Source: Phocoena phocoena (lineage: Eukaryota > Chordata > Mammalia > Artiodactyla > Phocoenidae). From it: a stretch of 64,000 nucleotides of DNA. Below the pieces are notes generated by a model. The model did no database searches, was not told the origin of the DNA, and saw only the letters and a list, made by a program, of their open reading frames with translations. The stretch spans positions 114,592,697 through 114,656,696 of the forward strand of contig NC_089220.1 in assembly GCF_963924675.1 (NCBI RefSeq). Reading direction: 5' to 3'. A program made the position numbers and the translations under genes. The first letter of the stretch is position 1; each line of letters opens with the position of its first letter. Shown here piece by piece: positions 56,400 to 64,000 of this stretch.

Positions 56400-57640
56400 G
56401 TAAGTACTTTTGATTCTGCATGTTGAATATTGATTAGTTGGTTAAACCAAATTAATTTTCGCTCAACACCATAGAGGAGGTAAAATTTTTAGTGTCTGAA
56501 GAGACTTTCTAATCTATAGTCCTTTGTAGTACACAAGCCTGTTTGTAACCTGGTTAAATGCCCAGTCAGTATTCTGGTAAAGTTGGCAGTACATGATAGC
56601 TAGATTTCAGTAAACCTTGTGGTTGGAGAATAGGATATGTCAGTGTGTCAGTTGATGTCCTCTGGGAAGCAGATGCCAAGACAAAGTTAAAAGGGAAGGC
56701 GATATATTGTGGGATAGCATCTGTGTAGGATAAAGAGGAGGAGGAGCACTAGACAGACCATGATACAGTTCTGATACTTGTTAAATGAGAGAAAGAAGGA
56801 AGGAGGATTCAATATGAAGAGACTCAGACTATGTTGCAGCTGTGAGAGTCTCTGTTAGCCCTGTGGGGAACTCCAGTGCATAGGTTTCCCACAGAGGAAT
56901 ACCTCAGTAAGCAGAAATGGCCAGGCCCTGGTACCATTGTCATGCTCAGTCTGTCACTGGGAGCTAACCAGGGGGAATATGGCCTCAGCTGGAACACTGC
57001 TACAGATCCCAAAGACCCTGCAGCTGGAGGCTGTTGGCTATCTACTGGCCTTGTGAAATGTTCCCTTTTGAAGCAGAGAAAGAAACTTGAAGAAACAAGC
57101 ATAGTTAGCTCCTATACATGGGGTAAAATCCCAGGTTGTTTAATTCCTGAGTCAGTGCTGTTTTCATGACCTCAGGCTACCTAATTGATTTCAGTCTAGG
57201 AAGATAAACATATGAGGGCCTGAATGATCCACAGTCAAATTGTATAATTAGTCCTGGATAATTGCCTATATAAAGGTATGTCTGTGTTTAAGCACTGGGA
57301 TTTGAAGGTAATAAAAGTAGAAGCAGCCATGTGCTTTAGTGAGCAAATTTCTTAATCTAATGAAGCCATAAATTGGTTTAACCAGTACAGTTTATAAAGC
57401 CACTGATTCCACTTTGTTAATCCCAACCTACTTTGGTTTACTAAAATATATTTACTGTTGTTGTCAGCTTGTGTTAATACTGTTTCTATCTTTCAGTAAA
57501 TCTTATTTCCATTACTGTTTTAAGCTAACAAACATAAACATGTATCATCTTAAAGTACCGCCATTCTTGCAGCCTTCTTTATCTTGTCCTCTGATACTTT
57601 AATTCCTTGTATTCTTTCATCAGTACATTTCATCAGCATG
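56400..57640. other. Start of intron 5, unidentified block
   Basis: 56630-57180 is richer in GC than its surroundings (GATGTCCTCTGGGAAGCAGA, GGGAGCTAACCAGGGGGAAT, CTGCAGCTGGAGGCTGTTGG) and open for 90+ codons on both strands. No exon borders or known protein match. It is probably an ancient repeat that I cannot name. Confidence 0.4.
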
Positions 57641-57800
57641 GGTCACTGTATCTTTTCATTCATTCCACAGACATTTACTGGGAACCTACTCATTAGCACA
57701 TATACACAGGAGAACAACAAAAAAATTACGATACATTTCCTTTCTCCAAGAGGTTCATAATAATAAATAAATAAAATGCATAGTTTAAGTTTTATGTATA
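57641..57800 (+). repeat. L2-like ancient LINE fragment
   Basis: TCATTCATTCCACAGACATT, TACTGGGAACCTACTCATTA and CTCCAAGAGGTTCATAATAA resemble an L2-type 3' end. Confidence 0.5.
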
Positions 57801-58169
57801 AAGTACATTTACAAAGAAGCAAATTACTCTACCTGAAGAATTTAGGGAAGCTTTACTTAGGGAGTAATATCAAAGAGTAAAATTTTGGGTTGAGGGAGTG
57901 GAGGGTGATATTGAAGAAGGGATGCCAATATTTTTTAAATAGTCCATGAACTTCTCTGTTATGTATTCTGTAGTAGCTAGAGCACAGAGTAGCAGATTAC
58001 TAGAGATGAGGATGAAAAGAGTTTGACAGTTTATGATGAGTTTCATCATAGAAGGTTATTAGGACTGATAAGAAAGAATTTGGTAATATCTAATATGAGT
58101 GAGCATATAGTACAATGGGGAGTATACTGTTGGAACCTTTTTGTAACGCAGTTTGGTGATTTCTACAAA

Positions 58170-58480
58170 TGTATATGCTCTTTGGCTTTTTGTTTAATAG
58201 TTTCATCACTTTGAATATGTCATTGTACTGCCTTCTTGCCTCCATTGTTTCTGATAAGTCAGCTATTAATTATATTTTTGTCCCCTGTTTGCTACTTTCA
58301 AGATTTGCTGTGTCTTTGGCTTAAAACAGTTTTGACTGTGATATATCTAGATGTGGTTCTCCTTGTGCTTATCCTCTTTGGGGTTTCTTGAGCTCTTTGG
58401 ATGTGCATGCTGGTGTACATCCACATTTTACCTTAAATAGTTGTATGCTGTATCTTTCATATTCTTTCTTTTAAATAAAT
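58170..58480 (-). mobile_element. Ancient L1 fragment, antisense
   Basis: TTGCCTCCATTGTTTCTGAT, AGTCAGCTATTAATTATATT, GATATATCTAGATGTGGTTC and GGGTTTCTTGAGCTCTTTGG match a reverse-complement old L1 segment. Confidence 0.75.
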
Positions 58481-58556
58481 AATTTATTCCTTTTAGAATT
58501 TAAAAGGTTAATTAAATGAGAGAAAGTGCAGTTTTTCATGTTTAATCTTAAGATCC

Positions 58557-58907
58557 GGACTTCGCTGGTGGCGCACTGGTTAAGAATCCACCTGCCAATG
58601 CAGGGGACGTGGGTTCGAGCCCTTGTCCTGGAAGATACCATGTGCCGCAGAGCAGCTAAGCTCTTGCGCCACAGCTACTGAGCCTGCACTCTAGAGCCTG
58701 TGAGCCACAACTACGGAGCCTGCGTGCCACAGCTACTGAAGCCCTCGCGCCTAGAGCCTGTGCTCCAGAACAAGAGAAGCCACCGTAATGAGAAGCCTGC
58801 ACACCGCAATGAAGAGTAGCCCCCGCTTGCTGCAACTAGAGAAAGCCTGTGTGCAGCAATGAAGACCCAACATAACCAAAATAAATAAATAAATTTATTT
58901 TTTAAAA
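58557..58907 (+). mobile_element. CHR SINE, long form, sense
   Basis: GGACTTCGCTGGTGGCGCAC to GACCCAACATAACCAAAATA. The perfect 13-bp duplication AATCTTAAGATCC is at 58544-58556 and 58908-58920. Confidence 0.95.
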
Positions 58908-58920
58908 AATCTTAAGATCC

Positions 58921-59422
58921 ATAACTGAAATATGCTTTTTTTTTCTTAGTATGAAAGGAACTGAATCCTTCCTAGTGATGGATTATCAGTTTTTTAAAAA
59001 TTTCCAACTTGAGAGATTTTAAAAATGGTTTCTTGTTTTAATTCGAATTAAACTCATTTGGAACTTGAAACTGAAACCTGATTCTTCCTGAAGACATATT
59101 ACCCTTTAGCCCTCTCAATTTGAAGCTAGCGTGTTTTCCCCTGTGTATTTTATGGTCAAGAGGTAAAGTCATTGTTCCCCTTGGTCCCAAATGCTGTTTT
59201 CAGACCATTTCGCTTCTTCAGTTTAAAATCCATAAATCCTTTGAGTCTTGTTGTCCAGCTGTATCATGGTCCTTTGTGCTTTTCTCTGCTTGACATCTTG
59301 GTCTGTCCCATTTAATTATTTGTAGTGCTGTCACCTCAAGCACAATCTTTTCTTTCTCCCAAGGCTTGCTGTCATCCAGTGTGATTTCAGTGCCCATACG
59401 TGTAGTTCATTCTACACCCTAG
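58921..59422. other. Intron 5, no gene seen
   Basis: Unique-looking sequence. Confidence 0.4.
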
Positions 59423-59614
59423 CCCTGTAGTTCTACAAGTGTGGTCCCCCGACTAGCAGCATCAACGTCACCTAGGAGCTTGTTAAGAGAATGCATATTT
59501 TCAGACCCAGCTCCAGACTTACTGAATCAGAAACTCTGGGGACAGGGCCCAGCATTATGAATGACAAGCTGTCTTAGTATGGTTCTGATGCATACTTACG
59601 TTTGAAAACTCTTG
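59423..59614. mobile_element. MER5A-like hAT element
   Basis: TAGTTCTACAAGTGTGGTCC, AGCAGCATCAACGTCACCTA, CTGAATCAGAAACTCTGGGG and TACTTACGTTTGAAAACTCT follow the MER5A consensus as I know it, nearly full length. Confidence 0.85.
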
Positions 59615-59844
59615 CCATAGCCTTTCATTTCTGTGATCTACTCGTTTCCAGGAAAATCCCCTTCACCTTAGCCATGTACTCCTAAGGCCACCACCCTAGG
59701 CCTACTCTAGTTCTACTCTTTACAAAACCACATTTATCTGCCTTTTCCTAAAAGAGTGCTCCTTGGGGTCTATCTGTCCCACTATTCTCACTCTATGCAC
59801 TTTATACACTCTCCCTAGGCATACATTGGAAATTCCCAATTTTT

Positions 59845-60192
59845 TAAACAAAAATTTGATTTTATTTTTTTTGGCTGCATTGGGTCTTCGTTGCTGTGCA
59901 CGGGCTTTCTCTAGTTGTGGGAGCAGGGGCTACTTTTTGTTGCGGCGCGCAGGCTTCTCATTGCAGTGGCTTCTCTTGCGTGCAGAGCACAGGCTCTGGG
60001 TGTGGGCTTCAGTAGTTGTGGCACACAGACTCAGTAGTTGTGACTCGCGGGCTGTAGAGTACAGGCTCCGTAGTTGTGGCACGTGGGCTCAGTTGCTCCG
60101 TCGCATGTGGGATCTTCCCGGACCAGGGCTCGAACCTGTGTCCCCTGCATTGGCAGGCAGATTCTTAACCACTGTGCCACCAGGGAAGCCCC
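59845..60192 (-). mobile_element. CHR SINE, long form
   Basis: Antisense (GGCTGCATTGGGTCTTCGTT to GTGCCACCAGGGAAGCCCC). GGAAATTC(C/T)CAA(T)TTT flanks it at 59828-59844 and 60193-60209. Confidence 0.94.
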
Positions 60193-60209
60193 GGAAATTC
60201 TCAAATTTA

Positions 60210-61415
60210 TATCTCCAGACTAACACTCTTTTTTGATCTTGGGACCCATATATCCTAGTGCCTATCAGGCATCTTCATTTGTACATTACTCTGGCTTTAT
60301 CTTGTCCAGCCCTCCTACTACCTTTACCACCACCAGAATCATTCTTTTTTGCTTCTCAGTATCATATAATGGCATCACTTGGTGTTAAAGATTTGCCTGA
60401 ATGAGAAACCTTGGTGATATCCCTGATTCACTTTTCTCCTGCATTTTTCAGTCATCCTTGCACGAAATTCTGTAAATTCCACATCCTAATTACCTTTAAA
60501 TCCATCCATTTCTCTCTGTTTCTACCGCCATTAATCTGATTCGCGCCATCATCTTGTCTTAGCTGGGAATCTGCAACTGGCTCCTAAGTGATTCCCTTAT
60601 ACCCAGTGTTACCACCTTCCAGTTCTTCACAAATGGCTTTCGTTGTCCTATATTGCTTACCTATGCAACTTCATCTTTTGCCTCACCTTTTCTCACATTA
60701 TTCTAGCCACGTAGAGCTTGGTTTCTTGAAAGTACTGTGCATTTTATTTGCATTTGGTTTGGTAGGATTTTTTTTACTTCCTACTGTCTCTTGACTTTGT
60801 TTCTTACAAGCAGTACTCGCTTTCTGTTTTACTCTTCAGTTCTCTTAATCTACTCATCATCTTAGTCATTCTTAACACCTCAGTTTAACTCATTTTCATT
60901 TTGGTTTGGATAGACATCCTATGTGTTCCTTAGCTCCTCCATATTTCCCTTACCCTGCACTTTTGTAATTGCCTGTATCCTTGTCTGTATTCTTTCTTAG
61001 GCTGTAAGTTGACCCCAGGTACCCTATTTATGTTGACTGAATTCTTTTCTTATTTCCATTCAGGATGTGTGACTTTAACCTTGGTAAAATACTGCACAGA
61101 AATTATTCACTGATCTTTCAGTGCTTCTTAGACTCACTTCTTAAGATTAGTGATTCATTGGATTCACCTTTTTACTCCTTCGCAATGGGTGTGTAATAGG
61201 CCCGTGTCCTTGATAAGTAACTGGAAATATATTATTCTCCCTGCTTTCATAAGCGTATGTTATCATTGCTAACATTTGTGCTATGATACCATTAGGGCTA
61301 TTTGGCTAAGTGGGGCTCCCCTTCTTTGATGCTTTCATGAGATTAATTTAAACTATTTATCTAAATTATTTATCACTTGAGACTGAATAAATCTTTGTCT
61401 CTTTCTGTTCATACT
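60210..61415. other. Intron 5, no gene seen
   Basis: Pyrimidine-rich unique-looking sequence. The 68-codon frame at 60588-60794 has no exon borders. Confidence 0.4.
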
Positions 61416-61437
61416 AGTAGTTGGTTAGTGGTTTGTG

Positions 61438-61569
61438 GTTTTTTTTTTTTTTTTTTTTTTTTTTGGCTGCACCATGCAGCTTGTGGGATCTTAGTTCCCC
61501 GACCAGGGATTGGACCCGTGCCACGGTAGGGACAGCCTATAATCCTAACCACTAGGCCACCAGTGAACT
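61438..61569 (-). mobile_element. Short tRNA-type SINE with long T run
   Basis: A T run of about 25 (to 61464), then GGCTGCACCATGCAGCTTGT, CCGACCAGGGATTGGACCCG and CTAGGCCACCAGTGAACTC. GTAG(TT)GGTTAG-like flanks occur at about 61418 and 61573. Confidence 0.85.
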
Positions 61570-61945
61570 CACAGTAGGTTAGTTTTTTTATGTAGTTGTT
61601 TGGGGCCTAAATTTCTTTTTCTATGTATAGCTTCTCTAGTAATCTTAGGGATGATAAAGGTAAACTTGTATCTGTTTAATCTTTAAAGACCTGCAAGTAA
61701 TGTATTTAGTCACACCTTGACTAATCATTGTTATCATTAACACATATCTGGAATTGTGATGTTCTGATTCAACATCCTGCAGGGTGTGTCTAAAAAATGG
61801 AATGGTTTATTTTCATATATGGGGGTTTTTAGAAACAGATAAGCAGAGATGATGACAGAAACTCATTGCCACTTAGTTCTAGCAAAATTATTCCAGATGA
61901 TTTTTTTTTAAAGCTTTAAGTGATACATAAGATTTTTAAAAAATG

Positions 61946-62598
61946 AACTAAAAATAGAGTTACCATATGATTCAACAATCCCACTCCTGGGCATATGTCC
62001 AGACAGAACTGTAATTCAAAAAGATACATGAACCCCTGTGTTCATAGCAGCACTGTTTACAATAGCCAAGACATGGAAACAAGCTCAATGTCCGTCAACA
62101 GATGAATGGATAAAGAAGATGTGGTACATATATACAGTGGAATACTACTCAGCCATAAAAAAAAGAATGAAATAATGCCATTTCAAGCAACATGGATGGA
62201 CCTAGAGATTATCATACTAAGTGAAGTAAGTCAGAAAGAGAAAGACAAATACCATATGATATGACTTATATGTGGAATCTAAAATATGACACAAATTAAT
62301 TTATCTACCAAAGAGAAACAGACTTAGAGAACAGACTTGTGGTTGCCAAGGGGAGGGGGCATGGGGGAGGGATGGCTTGGGAGTCTGGGGTTAACAGATG
62401 CAAACTATTACGTATAGAATGGATAAAAAACAAGGTCCTACTGTATAACACAGGGAACTATATTCAATATCCTGTGATAAACTGTAATGGAAAGAATATA
62501 AAAAATAATGTGTATATATATGTATAACTGAATCACTTTGCTCTACAGCAGAAATTAACACAACATTGTAAGTCAAGTATACTTCAATTATAAAAAAG
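61946..62598 (+). mobile_element. 5'-truncated L1, sense, with perfect target duplication
   Basis: GAGTTACCATATGATTCAAC, CCACTCCTGGGCATATGTCC, TCATAGCAGCACTGTTTACA, CAACATGGATGGACCTAGAG and a 3' UTR ending TATACTTCAATTATAAAAAAG. The perfect 15-bp duplication GATTTTTAAAAAATG is at 61931-61945 and 62599-62613. Confidence 0.96.
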
Positions 62599-62613
62599 GA
62601 TTTTTAAAAAATG

Positions 62614-63279
62614 GATCTTAGGATCTTGGTATAGATAATCCATACCTCTATTGGCTAATTCCTCACTTGTCTGAAAAGGGCAGAAATGTTCTTTTAAAAA
62701 TAGATTGTCTTAAATTAGATAATATAACGTAAAAGCTATTCTTTGATAGTTATTTCCTGTTCCATCAACTTTAAGCAGTAAACCTAACTACTTACTATGT
62801 GAGGTGAGGAAATTGCTGCCTCTGTGCTGTCATTCACCTTTAATCTCTTCTACCCCCTAATTTCTGTTAGATACATAATTACTTTGTATTGTCAACTTTA
62901 TACTTAAATCTATTCTGGAACAGTTTCTTTTATGTTTTGTCAGTAGGTTTAGTCACGAAATGGTAAGCCAGTGCTCTTATAATATTATAATTGTAAATAT
63001 TACATAAAACCAAGTAATTGAATGGATCCAGAGCAAAGTAAATGTAGTCCTGTAAATCTGTGCTGCTCCAAGAAGAATGAATATTCCAACATCCAAGTCA
63101 GACGATTATTTTTTACATTCTATCACATAGGCTTGTGAAGCTGTGTAGACCCTCAGATGATTTGTACCATCTGAGGCAAGAGACAAACTAAACTTCGATA
63201 TAGTAGAGCATCTCGTCTTTTACAGTGGAAATACATCATTTTTATTTAATTATAATCAGTTCAATTTGTTGTGTATTGG
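62614..63279. other. Intron 5, no gene seen
   Basis: AT-rich, nothing recognised. Confidence 0.4.
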
Positions 63280-64000
63280 TTTTTGTTTTTACTTTTTGAA
63301 TTAAGTTCTAAAATAAATTCAATAAAGTGTGTAAAGTACATTTACTTTAGAAGTATGTTTTACTAACCACCCAGATCAAGGTACAGAATTTTTCCAGTAC
63401 CCAGAATATTCATCCTTGTGACCCTTCCCAGACAGTATCCATCTCACCCCCACTACCTATTCTGACTTCTGTCACCACCAGTTAATTTTACCTGTTTTTG
63501 AACCTCATTTAAATGGAATTATGTAGCATGTTCTTTTTCTGAGTGTGTATCGGCTTCAGTTAATGTAATGTGTTTCTTTGAGGTATGTGCATGTTGTTAA
63601 GTATATATGTATGTTTTTAGGTTTGTTTTGTTTTTGCTATGTAGTATTTCATTCTCCTGATAATAGATACTTGGAGTTTTTTTGGTTTGTTTGTTTGGTT
63701 TTGACTACTGTGAAAAAACTACAAAGAATATTCCGGAAGTGTCTGGGTAGATATGCACTGATTTCTTTTGGGTATATACTGAAGAGTGAGATTTGTAGCC
63801 TTACAATAGGTACTGCCAGAGTATCTATCTACTTTTCCAAAGTAGTTATACCTCCACTTCTCCTAGTTATGTGTGACTGCTCTAGTCCTTGTTCACACTT
63901 GTATCACTAGTCTTTTCTAATTTTAGCCATTTTGGTGGGTATATAGGGATATCTCATGGTGGTTTTAATTGGCATTTCCTTGATGGGTAATGATATCAGA
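63280..64000 (-). mobile_element. Ancient L1 3' fragment, antisense, runs off the window
   Basis: ACCACCCAGATCAAGGTACA, GAATTTTTCCAGTACCCAGA, TTCTGACTTCTGTCACCACC, TGGAATTATGTAGCATGTTC and ATTTTGGTGGGTATATAGGG are reverse-complement L1M phrases. The open frame at 63578-63910 is its antisense reading. Confidence 0.85.

Noticed and set aside
56876..57169. 97-codon + frame and 92-codon minus frame in intron 5
   Set aside because: Open on both strands in a GC-richer block, with no splice-bounded exon and no known family; kept only as an unidentified region.
63578..63910. 110-codon + strand open frame
   Set aside because: It lies in reverse-complement L1 3' sequence and has no recognisable domain.

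Overview
This is a mammalian nuclear genome window from a whale or dolphin. About 40 tRNA-derived SINEs of the CHR type are present, many in the short form that ends next to a GCGGTACGCGGG-like sequence and is abundant in Cetacea. L1 3' ends are of the cetartiodactyl type, and no BovB or Bov-A sequence was seen, which argues against a ruminant. The species cannot be told from the window.

The only functional gene recognised is part of ARIH1 (ariadne-1/HHARI, an RBR E3 ubiquitin ligase) on the + strand. Four consecutive coding exons are present, numbered 2-5 by analogy with the human gene: 22678-22745, 44957-45101, 55753-55845 and 56344-56399. They join in frame into residues about 126-246: the end of the UBA-like domain and nearly all of RING1, with all eight zinc ligands. 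Exon 1 lies upstream, and the exons for the rest of the protein (IBR, catalytic RING2, Ariadne domain) lie downstream. The window is therefore the end of intron 1 (1-22677), intron 2 (22.2 kb), intron 3 (10.7 kb), intron 4 (0.5 kb) and the start of intron 5.

The rest is AT-rich intron packed with transposable elements. Positions 1-22.6 kb hold 14 SINEs, all antisense to ARIH1, hAT (MER5-like) elements, and a near full-length ancient antisense L1 (about 11.7-18.8 kb). That L1 is broken by a SINE, an RPL10A processed pseudogene, small L1 pieces and a 160-bp hAT element. Intron 2 holds opposed L1 blocks (24.3-28.2 kb and 34.1-37.2 kb) and long repeat-poor stretches (38.1-40.7 kb and 43.5-44.9 kb). 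Intron 3 has a dense SINE cluster (48.2-55.4 kb) in which insertions repeatedly hit the same short site. Intron 5 holds L1 pieces, a MER5A-like element and more SINEs.

No new coding system, CRISPR array, operon or non-coding RNA gene could be supported. The points of interest concern retroposition: two sites hit serially, each leaving about four copies of a target duplication; two apparent poly(A)-only insertions about 1 kb apart; a strong antisense orientation bias of SINEs; and possible chimeric SINE subfamilies.
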